From Acidobacteriota bacterium (lineage in GTDB: Bacteria > Acidobacteriota > Terriglobia > Versatilivoradales > Versatilivoraceae): 64,000 nt of DNA. Positions 35,410-45,501 of the stretch are shown here, in pieces (position 1 is the first letter of the stretch; each line of letters starts with the position of its first letter). Made by a program: the position numbers and the translations under genes. The stretch spans positions 62,001 through 126,000 of the forward strand of contig JAJDUG010000049.1 in the NCBI GenBank assembly GCA_022826755.1, written 5' to 3'. The notes beneath the pieces are model-generated. The model was given only the letters and a program-made list of their open reading frames with translations, ran no database searches and was not told the origin of the DNA.

Positions 35410-36632
35410 TGAAGATCCTGCGCACCATTCTGGATTCACAGGCCAAACATTTCCAAAAGGGCGGAAAGCTGGAAGCCGCCTATCCCTTCTACGAAGCGCT
35501 GGACACCTTTCTGTTTACGCCGGGACAGGTGACCAAGGGCAGCTCCCACGTCCGGGACGGACTCGACCTGAAGCGCATGATGGTGACCGTGGTCATCGCT
35601 CTCGTTCCCGCGGTGTTCATGGCCATGTACAACACCGGCCTGCAGGCCCATCGGGCCATCTCCCAGGGCGCCCTTCCCCTGGAAACCTGGCAGACGGCGG
35701 TCATGATCCAATTGGGACTGGGCGGGTTCGACCCGGGCGACCCATTGTCCTGCATGCTGCACGGGGCGCTCTACTACCTGCCCGTGCTGCTGGTCACCTT
35801 CCTGATCGGGGGTCACTGCGAAGCCCTCTTCGCTGTCGTCCGCAAGCACGAAATCAACGAGGGATTCCTGGTGACGGGAATGCTCTTTCCCTTGACCCTG
35901 CCGCCAACCATACCCTTGTGGCAGGTGGCCCTGGGCATTGCCTTCGGCGTAATCGTCGGCAAGGAGATCTTCGGGGGGACGGGAATGAATATCCTGAACC
36001 CGGCGCTGACGGCCAGGGCCTTCCTCTTCTTTGCCTATCCCGCCGAGATCTCCGGAAACAAGGTCTGGGTGGCGGCCCAAACCAGCGCAGACGGCGTCAG
36101 CGGGGCCACCTGGCTGGCCGAGGCGGCCACCCTGGGGCATCAAGTGCTTCTGGAAGGACTGAGCTGGTGGGACGCCTTCCTGGGGTTCATCCCCGGCTCC
36201 ATGGGCGAGACCTCGACCCTGGGGTGCCTCATGGGAGCCTTGATTCTGATCGTGACCAAGGTGGGCTCCTGGCGTATCATGCTGGGTGTGGTGTTCGGCT
36301 CCCTGGCGGCCTCGACCCTGCTCAACGCCATCGCGTCCGACACCAATCCCCTGCTGGCAGTTCCCTTCGGATGGCACGTGGTCTTGGGGGGTTGGGCCTT
36401 CGGCGCGGTCTACATGGCCACCGACCCGGTCTCGGCCTCCCACTCCAACACCGGCAAGTACATATACGGTCTGTGCATCGGGATCCTGGCGATCCTGATC
36501 CGGGTGGTCAACCCGGCCTATCCCGAGGGAATGATGCTGGCCATTCTCTTCGTCAATCTGTTTGCCGGCCTGATCGATTACTTCGTGGTGCAGGCCAACG
36601 TCAAGCGCAGGAGGGCCCGCTATGCAGCATAG
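35409..36632 (+). CDS. nqrB: Na+-NQR subunit B
   Basis: A 407-residue polytopic membrane protein, one of the core sodium-pumping subunits. Conserved parts are [14 protein letters not shown] near the N-terminus, [38 protein letters not shown] and the covalent-FMN site [10 protein letters not shown] (Thr near residue 233). At least nine hydrophobic segments are visible. Start and nqrA stop share one base; the 3' end overlaps nqrC by 11 bp. ApbE, encoded downstream, would attach FMN. Confidence 0.95.
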   Translation: MKILRTILDSQAKHFQKGGKLEAAYPFYEALDTFLFTPGQVTKGSSHVRDGLDLKRMMVTVVIALVPAVFMAMYNTGLQAHRAISQGALPLETWQTAVMIQLGLGGFDPGDPLSCMLHGALYYLPVLLVTFLIGGHCEALFAVVRKHEINEGFLVTGMLFPLTLPPTIPLWQVALGIAFGVIVGKEIFGGTGMNILNPALTARAFLFFAYPAEISGNKVWVAAQTSADGVSGATWLAEAATLGHQVLLEGLSWWDAFLGFIPGSMGETSTLGCLMGALILIVTKVGSWRIMLGVVFGSLAASTLLNAIASDTNPLLAVPFGWHVVLGGWAFGAVYMATDPVSASHSNTGKYIYGLCIGILAILIRVVNPAYPEGMMLAILFVNLFAGLIDYFVVQANVKRRRARYAA

Positions 36633-37404
36633 CGTCGGCTACACCATTCTCTTCGCCGGCCTGATCTGCGTGGTCTGCGCCGTGCTGGTCTCTTCCTCGG
36701 CGGTCTCGCTCAGCGAAATGCAGCAGGCCAACGCGGCCCTGGACAAGCGCAAGAACGTCCTGCTGTCGGCAGGCCTGGCTCAACCCTCCGACAAACTGGA
36801 CGCCGCCCAGGTTCAGGAAAGATTTCGGGCGGTGAGACCGGTGGTCATCGACCTGCAGTCCGGAGAGGCGGTGCCGGACATTGACCCCTCCACCTTTGAC
36901 CAGAGGAAAGCCCGCAACGATCCCGACTCGAGCCGTCCGGCCCCACCCAACAACTCGAGCATCAGCCGTTTGCCCGATCACGCCGTGGTCTACCAGGTCT
37001 TCAGCGACGCCGGAGAATTGCAGATGGTGGTGCTGCCCATCGAGGGATACGGACTCTGGTCCACCCTCTACGGCTTCCTGTCCCTGGATGCCGATACCAG
37101 GACGGTGCGAGGGCTCACCTATTACCAGCACGGCGAGACTCCGGGGTTGGGGGGCGAAGTGGACAATCCCCGCTGGAAGGCCCGCTGGCCCGGCCGGGTC
37201 GCCTTCGACAGCGCCGGTGAAACGGTGATCGAGGTGGTCAAGGGTCAGGCCGGTCCTCCCGAGGAGGATCCTCATCGGGTTGACGGACTGGCCGGCGCCA
37301 CCATAACCAGCCGGGGTGTCACCAACATGCTGCGGTTCTGGCTGGGAGAAAACGGATTCGGACCCTATTTGAAAAGACTTAGAGAGAGTCGACAGTCATC
37401 CTGA
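36622..37404 (+). CDS. nqrC: Na+-NQR subunit C
   Basis: A 260-residue subunit with one N-terminal membrane helix ([19 protein letters not shown]) and a periplasmic FMN-binding domain. Typical motifs are [35 protein letters not shown] and the flavinylation site [14 protein letters not shown] (Thr near residue 226). FMN would be attached by the ApbE protein encoded in the same operon. It overlaps nqrB by 11 bp and precedes nqrD by 9 bp. Confidence 0.95.
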   Translation: MQHSVGYTILFAGLICVVCAVLVSSSAVSLSEMQQANAALDKRKNVLLSAGLAQPSDKLDAAQVQERFRAVRPVVIDLQSGEAVPDIDPSTFDQRKARNDPDSSRPAPPNNSSISRLPDHAVVYQVFSDAGELQMVVLPIEGYGLWSTLYGFLSLDADTRTVRGLTYYQHGETPGLGGEVDNPRWKARWPGRVAFDSAGETVIEVVKGQAGPPEEDPHRVDGLAGATITSRGVTNMLRFWLGENGFGPYLKRLRESRQSS

Positions 37405-37413
37405 GGAAGCGAA

Positions 37414-38040
37414 ATGGCAGGTCCCGGGCGCAAGGCGCTACTCGATCCACTCTTTGAAAACAACCCCATCGCTCTGCAGGTGCTGGGGATCTGTTCGGCC
37501 CTGGCCGTGACCACCAAGATGGAGACCTCGGTGGTGATGTGCGGGGCGGTGATCTTCGTTCTGACCTTTTCCAACTTCTTCGTCAGCCTGCTTCGCAACA
37601 ATATTCCCAGCTCCATCCGCATCATCGTGCAGTTGACCATCATTTCGTCCCTGGTGATCATTGCCGACCAGTTCCTGAAGGCCTACCTCTACGACATCAG
37701 CAAGCAGTTGTCGGTGTTCGTGGGATTGATCATCACCAATTGCATCATCATGGGCAGGGCCGAGGCCTTTGCCATGCAGAATCGGCCCAGCCTGAGCATC
37801 ATGGACGGCTTGGGCAACGGCTTCGGCTACAGCCTGATTCTGCTGGCCACCGGCTTTTTCCGGGAACTGCTGGGATCCGGAAAACTCTTCGGCCACACGG
37901 TGCTGCCCCTGGCGACGGAGGGAGGGTGGTACTCGCCCAACGGGTTGATGACGCTTTCGGCCGGCGCGTTTTTCATTATCGGCGGCTTCATCTGGGCGCT
38001 TCGCGTCTGGAAGCGCGACCAGGTGGAAGAGGAGGGTTGA
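37414..38040 (+). CDS. nqrD: Na+-NQR subunit D
   Basis: A 208-residue membrane subunit with six predicted helices. Family motifs are [59 protein letters not shown] and [20 protein letters not shown]. NqrD and NqrE form the inverted-topology pair holding the intramembrane iron site; the cysteines in LGICSA and ITNCIIMG are in the expected places. It is normal in length and tightly spaced in the operon. Confidence 0.95.
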   Translation: MAGPGRKALLDPLFENNPIALQVLGICSALAVTTKMETSVVMCGAVIFVLTFSNFFVSLLRNNIPSSIRIIVQLTIISSLVIIADQFLKAYLYDISKQLSVFVGLIITNCIIMGRAEAFAMQNRPSLSIMDGLGNGFGYSLILLATGFFRELLGSGKLFGHTVLPLATEGGWYSPNGLMTLSAGAFFIIGGFIWALRVWKRDQVEEEG

Positions 38041-38046
38041 AACAGC

Positions 38047-38664
38047 ATGCTGGAACATTACCTCGGTCTGGCGGTCAAGACCATCTTCGTGGAGAACATG
38101 GCCCTGGCCTTCTTTCTGGGCATGTGCTCTTTTCTGGCGGTATCCAAGAAGATCAACACCGCTATCGGCCTGGGCCTGGCGGTGATCTTCGTGCTCACGG
38201 TGACGGTGCCGATCAACAACCTGCTGTTCAACTACGCCCTCACCGGCGGGGCTCTCTCCTGGCTCCATCCCGATCTGGCGGGCTACGACCTCTCCTTCCT
38301 GGGATTTCTCTGCTATATCGGAACCATTGCCGCCATGGTGCAGATCGTGGAAATGACCCTGGACCGCTTCGTACCCACCCTCTACGCGGCGCTGGGTGTA
38401 TTCCTGCCCTTGATCGCCGTCAACTGCGCCATTCTGGGCGCCTCGCTTTTCATGGTGGAGCGGGACTACAACTTCGGCGAGAGCGTCGTTTTCGGCCTGG
38501 GTTCGGGGATCGGGTGGTTCCTGGCGGTGGTGGCGCTGGCGTCCATCCGGGAAAGAATGCACTACAGCAACGTTCCCCCGGCGCTGAGGGGGTTGGGCAT
38601 GACCTTTATCCTGACCGGCCTTATGGCCATCGGGTTCATGGCCTTTGGAGGCATTCAGCTTTAG
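38047..38664 (+). CDS. nqrE: Na+-NQR subunit E
   Basis: A 205-residue membrane subunit homologous to NqrD with opposite topology. Motifs are [56 protein letters not shown] and [18 protein letters not shown]. The two cysteines (GMCSF and VNCAI) match the membrane iron ligands. It follows nqrD by 6 bp. Confidence 0.95.
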   Translation: MLEHYLGLAVKTIFVENMALAFFLGMCSFLAVSKKINTAIGLGLAVIFVLTVTVPINNLLFNYALTGGALSWLHPDLAGYDLSFLGFLCYIGTIAAMVQIVEMTLDRFVPTLYAALGVFLPLIAVNCAILGASLFMVERDYNFGESVVFGLGSGIGWFLAVVALASIRERMHYSNVPPALRGLGMTFILTGLMAIGFMAFGGIQL

Positions 38665-38745
38665 TGTCCTGCCTCAGAATACAGGCGGGACGGCCGGCCC
38701 GGAAGGCCGGAATCCGTTGAATCATTCTTGGAGGAACGGTTCGTC

Positions 38746-39972
38746 ATGACTGTGATTCTGGGCGTGATCATGTTCACCCTGGTGATCCTTTCGCTGGTGG
38801 TGGTGTTGATGATCGCCAAGAGCAAGCTGGTGGCCGGCGGCGAAGTCGACATCGTGATCAACGACGACGCCGACAACACCATCAAGGTGCCCGCGGGAGG
38901 GACCCTGCTGGGCGCCCTGGCAGCCCAAAAGATCTTCATCCCTTCGGCCTGCGGGGGCAAGGGGAGCTGCGGCGTTTGCAAGGTGGACGTCTTCGAAGGC
39001 GGCGGCGCCATGCTGCCCACCGAGCCGCCCCATATCACCCGCAGGGAGGCTCGGGAAGGGTGCCGGCTCTCCTGTCAGGTCAAGGTCAAGCAGGACCTGA
39101 AGATCGGTGTCCCGCCCGAGGTCTTCAGCGTTCGCCAGTGGCGCTGCAAGGTGCGGTCGAACCACAACGTGGCCACCTTCATCAAGGAGCTGGTCCTGGA
39201 GCTGCCTGCCGGCGAAGAAGTGCCGTTCCGGGCCGGAGGCTACATCCAGATCACCTGCCCTCCCCACACCGTCGGGTACAAGGACTTCGATATCGAGGAC
39301 GAGTTCCGCCAGGACTGGGACCGGTTCAATCTCTGGGAGATTCAGTCCACGGTGGAGGAGCCCGTGGACAGAGCCTACTCCATGGCCAACTACCCCGAGG
39401 AAAAGGGGATCATCATGCTCAACATCCGGGTGGCCACCCCGCCCCCCCGCAGCCCCAAGGGCACGCCCCCGGGAAAGATGTCCTCCTACACCTTCGGCCT
39501 GAAGCCGGGCGACGACGTCACCATATCAGGCCCCTTCGGCGAGTTCTTCGCCAAGGACACCCAGGCGGAAATGGTCTTCATCGGCGGCGGCGCCGGCATG
39601 GCTCCCATGCGGTCCCACATCTTCGACCAGTTTCGCCGATTGAACACCCAACGGAAGGTCAGCTTCTGGTATGGGGCCCGCAGCCTGCGCGAGGCCTTTT
39701 ACATCGATGACTTCAACCAGATCCAGGCCGAGAGTTCCAACTTCAAGTGGCACCTGGCCCTGTCGGAGCCCCTGCCCGAGGACCAGTGGACCGGGTACAC
39801 CGGTTTCATCCATCAGGTCCTCTACGACAACTACCTCGAGGACCACCCCGCCCCGGAAGACATCGAGTACTATATTTGCGGTCCACCCCCGATGATGAAC
39901 GCCTGCTTCAAGATGCTGGATGACCTGGGGGTAGAGCCGGAAAACATCGCCTTCGACGACTTCGGCGGGTAA
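38746..39972 (+). CDS. nqrF: Na+-NQR subunit F (NADH dehydrogenase component)
   Basis: A 408-residue subunit that takes electrons from NADH. It has an N-terminal membrane anchor (residues 2-24) and a 2Fe-2S ferredoxin domain with [10 protein letters not shown] (near 69) and the fourth cysteine in RLSCQVKV (near 109). The FAD domain has [11 protein letters not shown] and the NADH domain [14 protein letters not shown] and [10 protein letters not shown]. The C-terminal FDDFGG is typical. GGAGGAACGG precedes the ATG at 38746; the six codons before it are the ribosome-site region. Confidence 0.95.
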   Translation: MTVILGVIMFTLVILSLVVVLMIAKSKLVAGGEVDIVINDDADNTIKVPAGGTLLGALAAQKIFIPSACGGKGSCGVCKVDVFEGGGAMLPTEPPHITRREAREGCRLSCQVKVKQDLKIGVPPEVFSVRQWRCKVRSNHNVATFIKELVLELPAGEEVPFRAGGYIQITCPPHTVGYKDFDIEDEFRQDWDRFNLWEIQSTVEEPVDRAYSMANYPEEKGIIMLNIRVATPPPRSPKGTPPGKMSSYTFGLKPGDDVTISGPFGEFFAKDTQAEMVFIGGGAGMAPMRSHIFDQFRRLNTQRKVSFWYGARSLREAFYIDDFNQIQAESSNFKWHLALSEPLPEDQWTGYTGFIHQVLYDNYLEDHPAPEDIEYYICGPPPMMNACFKMLDDLGVEPENIAFDDFGG

Positions 39973-40023
39973 TGGCCCGTTGCTGGCCGCCGGCTCTCGA
40001 TCCACGATCGGGCACGAAGAGAA

Positions 40024-41172
40024 ATGAGGGGAACGCCCCCTGCAATCCGGTACAAGGTCGCTCCCACCTCGAGGTTGGCAGGCCGGCGACCGGGCGGGCC
40101 GGGATCGGCCGCCGGATTTCTTCTCCTGCTTCTGACAGCCGCAACGGCATGTCAGCCGCCCCTCTCCATCCAGGAATACCGATTCCAGGGAAGCAGCATG
40201 GGAACCACTTTCGAGGTGAAAGTGGTGGCGTCCCCGCTCCCGCAACAACGGCAGCAGGCGGTACGGGAGGCCATTCGGGCGCAACTGCAGGACGTCGACG
40301 GCAAGATGTCGACCTACCGGGAAGCTTCCGAAATCTCCCGCCTGAACCGCTCGCGGGAAACCATCCCCCGCCCGCTGTCCCGGGAAACCTTCACGGTGCT
40401 GGAGGAGGCCCAGAGAATCAGCCGGGTGACCGGCGGAGCCTTCGACGTCACGGTTGGCCCCCTGGTCAACGCCTGGGGATTCGGACCCGCGCCTCACTCC
40501 GCATCCCTGCCGACGGCCACCGAGATCGAGCAGTTGAAGTTGCGAAGCGGTTGGGCCAAAATTGAACTCAACGCCCGGGATTCCACGATTCTCAAGCGCG
40601 AGCCAGCCCTTTACCTCGACCTCTCGGCCATTGCCAAGGGGTATGCCGTCGACAGGCTCTCGGAAGTCCTGGCCGAAATGAACCTCACCAGGCACATGGT
40701 GGAACTGGGAGGCGAAGTGAGGACCAGCGGCCGCAACGCCGGCGGGAACGCCTGGCGAATCGCGATCGAGAAACCGGTATCCGGCGGCAGGGCTTTCCAG
40801 CGGATCCTTCCCCTGGAGAACCTGGCCCTTGCCACCTCCGGAGACTACCGTAATTTTCGCCGGGCGGAGGACGGACACCTCTCCCACACCATCGATCCCA
40901 GGACGGGTCGACCCGTGAGGCACGAGCTGGCCTCCGTCAGCGTGGTGGACGCTTCCTGCATGCGGGCCGATGGCTATGCCACCGCCCTGATGGTCTTGGG
41001 GGAAGACGAAGGCCATCGCCTGGCGGCAGCGCAGGACCTGGCGGCGCTGTTCCTGGTGCGGACCGGGGAGGGATCTTTGCGGGAGAGGGAGACGCCGGCC
41101 TTCCGGCGCCTATTTGGGGCCAAGCCGGCTACGGGGACAGACCTGATTCCGGAAAGGGAGCGTGGATCGTGA
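40024..41172 (+). CDS. apbE: FAD:protein FMN transferase (lipoprotein)
   Basis: A 382-residue ApbE flavin transferase that attaches FMN to Thr of NqrB and NqrC. A signal peptide ends in a lipobox-like TAC (Cys43), so it is probably anchored on the periplasmic side. Motifs are QGSSMGTTFEVKVV, SRVTGGAFDVTVGPLVNAWG, YLDLSAIAKGYAVDRL, ELGGEVRTSGRN and the Mg-site region CMRADGYATALMVLG. It lies 51 bp after nqrF, and its stop overlaps the nqrM start as GTGA. Confidence 0.93.
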   Translation: MRGTPPAIRYKVAPTSRLAGRRPGGPGSAAGFLLLLLTAATACQPPLSIQEYRFQGSSMGTTFEVKVVASPLPQQRQQAVREAIRAQLQDVDGKMSTYREASEISRLNRSRETIPRPLSRETFTVLEEAQRISRVTGGAFDVTVGPLVNAWGFGPAPHSASLPTATEIEQLKLRSGWAKIELNARDSTILKREPALYLDLSAIAKGYAVDRLSEVLAEMNLTRHMVELGGEVRTSGRNAGGNAWRIAIEKPVSGGRAFQRILPLENLALATSGDYRNFRRAEDGHLSHTIDPRTGRPVRHELASVSVVDASCMRADGYATALMVLGEDEGHRLAAAQDLAALFLVRTGEGSLRERETPAFRRLFGAKPATGTDLIPERERGS

Positions 41173-41366
41173 GTCTTTTCCTTGTCACGCTGGTTGTGGT
41201 GGGCCTGGTCATGGTCCTCATGGCGGTGGGTCTCTTCTTCAAGAGACCCTGCCTGCGCGGTTCCTGCGGAGGCCCCGACCTGTTCGACTCCCAAGGAGAG
41301 TCTCTCACCTGCGCCGCCTGCCCCCGCCGGCGTTCCCTCCACTCGGAAGAGGAACCTTCAGCTTAG
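41169..41366 (+). CDS. nqrM: Na+-NQR maturation protein NqrM
   Basis: A 65-residue protein with one membrane helix (TLVVVGLVMVLMAVGLFF) followed by a four-cysteine tail: CLRGSCGG then CAACP. This matches NqrM (DUF539), which is needed to assemble the iron centre of the NqrD/NqrE pair. The GTG start overlaps the apbE stop (GTGA). It completes the nqrABCDEF-apbE-nqrM set. Confidence 0.9.
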   Translation: MSLFLVTLVVVGLVMVLMAVGLFFKRPCLRGSCGGPDLFDSQGESLTCAACPRRRSLHSEEEPSA

Positions 41367-41397
41367 CCCCGCCCCCTGCGACGGGACGGTTCTTCTT

Positions 41398-43080
<1,683 letters not shown>

Positions 43081-43198
43081 GCGATACCTCCGGAATCAAG
43101 AGAAGTTCCGGCCGAAGCTGCCGGAATTGGGGTGAGGGCCCGACCAGGATCGAGATTCGAGCCGCGAAGCCGTTGTGCCGGACGGTTCCACAGCCGGA

Positions 43199-43849
43199 TC
43201 AGCGGCGCCGCAAGAGGATATAGAGGGCTCCGCAGCCGCCGTCCGCAAGACGAGCCGACGCGTAGGCGATCACCTGACGGCTCATGCGCCGCGTGTCCAG
43301 CCATTTCGTCAGCCAGTCCTTCAAGGTCGGCTGACCCTCCCGCGAGTGGTTTCCCCGCCCGTGAATCACGCGAACGCAGCCGTGGCCCCGCTTGAGGCTG
43401 GAACGGATAAAGTCCTCGAATGCTTTCCTGGCATCGGCGACGACCAGTCCGTGGAGGTCGAGGTGGGCCTGCACCGAAAAACGCCCCTTTCTCAGCCCGC
43501 CGATCCAACGGCGGCCCTCGGGATGGGGCGTCCCCTCCAGGTATTCTCCACTCATGGTCAAGTCGAAACGGCCTTTACCCGAAACGAATTCCTGCAACAA
43601 GCGCAATCCCTCTTCCTCGTCGTCTATGGTATCCGGAATCTCCAGTGCCGGAGTTGTGCGGGTTGGCGTGGCACTCCATCCCAGGGGAACCACATCCCGC
43701 ATGGACAGGGCAAACAGCTCTCCGTCGCTGAGAGTCTCGGGCAATCCACCCGGGGGCTTGGGTTTTTTCGGGACCGCCGCGGGAGATCGCGGACGAATCC
43801 GAGCCAATTCGGAAAAGGACTTGAAGGCTCGGAACTCGGGAGTCTTCAT
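43199..43849 (-). CDS. Smr-domain protein
   Basis: A 216-residue protein. The C-terminal ~85 residues are an Smr (small MutS-related) domain: AHLDLHGLVVADARKAFEDF with the LDLHG motif, then VRVIHGRGNHS with HGRG, then LPTLKDWL-like region. The N-terminal 130 residues are Pro-rich and charged, as in YdaL-like stand-alone Smr proteins. These are endoribonucleases or nicking nucleases involved in ribosome rescue or DNA metabolism. The start at 43849 is the best ATG; the upstream open frame lacks homology. It marks the left chromosomal flank of the AT-rich island. Confidence 0.83.
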   Translation of the reverse strand: MKTPEFRAFKSFSELARIRPRSPAAVPKKPKPPGGLPETLSDGELFALSMRDVVPLGWSATPTRTTPALEIPDTIDDEEEGLRLLQEFVSGKGRFDLTMSGEYLEGTPHPEGRRWIGGLRKGRFSVQAHLDLHGLVVADARKAFEDFIRSSLKRGHGCVRVIHGRGNHSREGQPTLKDWLTKWLDTRRMSRQVIAYASARLADGGCGALYILLRRR

Positions 43850-44190
43850 GACACCAACAGAACTCCGACGACCGGAGCCGGGCTGACAGCCGGCGCGATC
43901 TTCATGATCAGCGCAATCCTGCGCCTCTGAGGACAGAACAGGCACTGCGCGGGTTGGCTCAGCTCGATCATCGGCACCGGGACAGGAAGGGGGGCTCGAC
44001 CGGCGCCATTTTACGCCAGAACCGGACCGTGGGTAAACCGACCGCGGGATCACACGATTGGTAGGGTTTTCGCGGGGTATGTCGGGAGAGGCGCTACAGG
44101 ACGTGTATACTTGAGGGAAAAAGCCAACCGCAGGCAGATCGGGCACCACCTCCAGTCAGATTCGTCCAAACTTCTGCTACACTCTTTCTC

Positions 44191-44229
44191 AACGGCAGAT
44201 TCCTATATTCACGAATACGAATTGCCGTT
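44191..44229. repeat. Inverted repeat at island boundary
   Basis: AACGGCA at 44191-44197 and TGCCGTT at 44223-44229, with an inner TATTC-AC-GAATA palindrome. It lies at the composition change and could be a boundary or regulatory hairpin. Confidence 0.45.
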
Positions 44230-44388
44230 CAGTTGTCTAAGAAGACGGAACCAATTCAGAGGAGCCGTCAGGTGACTATTGTCACTGTTGAGATAATAGA
44301 TAGCTTGTATGCCACAATTGTCCCCAAGTACAACCTTCAGCAATCCGTGCGAGCACAGGGCATGGTGGCACTCAATTGCGGTAATTGG

Positions 44389-44402
44389 TCAGGTCAACCT
44401 GA
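44389..44402. promoter_or_regulatory. Short palindrome upstream of island gene pair
   Basis: TCAGGT-CA-ACCTGA lies 22 bp before the ATG at 44424. Its position suits an autoregulatory operator of the toxin-antitoxin kind; this is only positional evidence. Confidence 0.35.
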
Positions 44403-44423
44403 AACTGTTGATGGGAGATATCA

Positions 44424-45026
44424 ATGCCTACTTGTGCAGACTTAGGCAAGCACGAGAATTTAGAGATGTTGGTTGGTCAGCGGGGCATTAGGGGCAAACA
44501 CAATTCACTGGAACAGTGCACCTGGTTACGCTCGGAGGAGAATCCCGAAATTTCCTCTCATCTGCATGAACATGTCTTGATTGGCGTACCCGACATTTCG
44601 GTCGGTGTAGTTGATCGTGTTCGGATGCCGCCCTTTAGAAGAGGATCCTCAACCCGGCTGTCTGGGGTAATCCATGATCTTCACAGATGGCACTTCTTGA
44701 GATCAAAACAGGCTGAAGTTGAAATTAGCAGCGAAAATAGACTACGACGCACATTTCGCACACTTGCAGAACATTGGAGGAGAGATACCCGATTTGTGTC
44801 CCTTGCCAGAAAGAAAATAATGCACCCCGCATACCAGCGCATTATCGGCCTTGGCCCCCAGGCCCTTCCACTTATATTTAAAGAACTCAAGCAGCGACCA
44901 TCTCAGTGGTTCTGGGCACTGGAATGTATAACAGGAGAAGATCCCGCCAGGGATTCCTCGACATTTGCGGATGCTGTAGAACAATGGTTGGCTTGGGCTC
45001 GACGAAACGGATACCTTGATGAATGA
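44424..45026 (+). CDS. Uncharacterised protein with conserved MHPAYQRIIG C-terminal domain
   Basis: A 200-residue protein with AT-rich codon use unlike the flanking genes. The ATG follows GGGAG at good spacing. The first ~105 residues are unfamiliar. The last ~95 match a small uncharacterised family I recall from many bacteria, with FRTLAEHWRRDTRF, KKIMHPAYQRIIGLGPQALP, WFWALECITGEDPA and a Trp-rich end WLAWARRNGYLDE. No catalytic motif. It overlaps the next gene by 8 bp, so the two are made together. A toxin-antitoxin or defence pair is possible but unproved. Confidence 0.7.
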   Translation: MPTCADLGKHENLEMLVGQRGIRGKHNSLEQCTWLRSEENPEISSHLHEHVLIGVPDISVGVVDRVRMPPFRRGSSTRLSGVIHDLHRWHFLRSKQAEVEISSENRLRRTFRTLAEHWRRDTRFVSLARKKIMHPAYQRIIGLGPQALPLIFKELKQRPSQWFWALECITGEDPARDSSTFADAVEQWLAWARRNGYLDE

Positions 45027-45474
45027 TGAAGCTCACATTGGTTACTTGGAGGTTCACTTCCCTAATCTCAAGTCAGCAAAATACGCCGTCACCAGCCCAT
45101 GCGATCCGAGCTACAACTGTGTTGCTTTTGCGTTTGGAGACACCTCGCGTTGGTGGCAGCGAGACCATGTGAAGCCAAACTATTGGCCAGAGGGAATTGA
45201 AGAAGATGACACACTTCATTCCTGGATTAAAGTTGCAGCAACGTGCGGATTCAGAGACACTTCGAACAGCAACCCCGATCCTGAGCAGGATAAGATCGCA
45301 ATCTACGTTAAGGGCGAAGAGCCCCAGCACATCTGCTTTCGGAGCGGAAATGGCCCATGGATGAGTAAGCTTGGGGAGGATGTAGACGTTGTGCACGAAA
45401 CCCTACATGCCTTGGAAGGCAACGTCTACGGAAATGTCAGGATTTGCTTGTCCCGGCAACGAGATCACTTGTGA
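45019..45474 (+). CDS. DUF7689-like uncharacterised protein
   Basis: A 151-residue protein. Its motifs YNCVAFAFGDTSRWWQRD, YWPEGIEEDDTLHSWIK, EQDKIAIYVKGEEPQHICF and a C-terminal WMSKLGEDVDVVHETLHALE plus YGNV match an uncharacterised family (DUF7689-like, from memory). The NC-A, H-C and E-H elements resemble the Cys/His/Asp layout of papain-like or NlpC-like folds, but I cannot confirm catalysis. It overlaps the preceding gene and converges with the 642-residue gene, 27 bp apart. AT-rich like its partner. Confidence 0.7.
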   Translation: MNDEAHIGYLEVHFPNLKSAKYAVTSPCDPSYNCVAFAFGDTSRWWQRDHVKPNYWPEGIEEDDTLHSWIKVAATCGFRDTSNSNPDPEQDKIAIYVKGEEPQHICFRSGNGPWMSKLGEDVDVVHETLHALEGNVYGNVRICLSRQRDHL

Positions 45475-45501
45475 TCCAGCACTATGAACCAGCGTCTCCA
45501 T

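Larger units (their letters stand above)
43850..44423. other. Left flank of the AT-rich island
   Basis: No convincing gene; a 70-codon ORF at 44233-44445 has no ribosome site and I doubt it. Base composition shifts from GC-rich to AT-rich around 44.15 kb. A 7-bp-arm inverted repeat (44191-44229) and a 6-bp-arm palindrome (44389-44402) lie here. Confidence 0.55.

Noticed and set aside
44233-44445. 70-codon ORF at the left edge of the AT-rich island
   Set aside because: Lacks a ribosome site and overlaps the better-supported gene starting at 44424.
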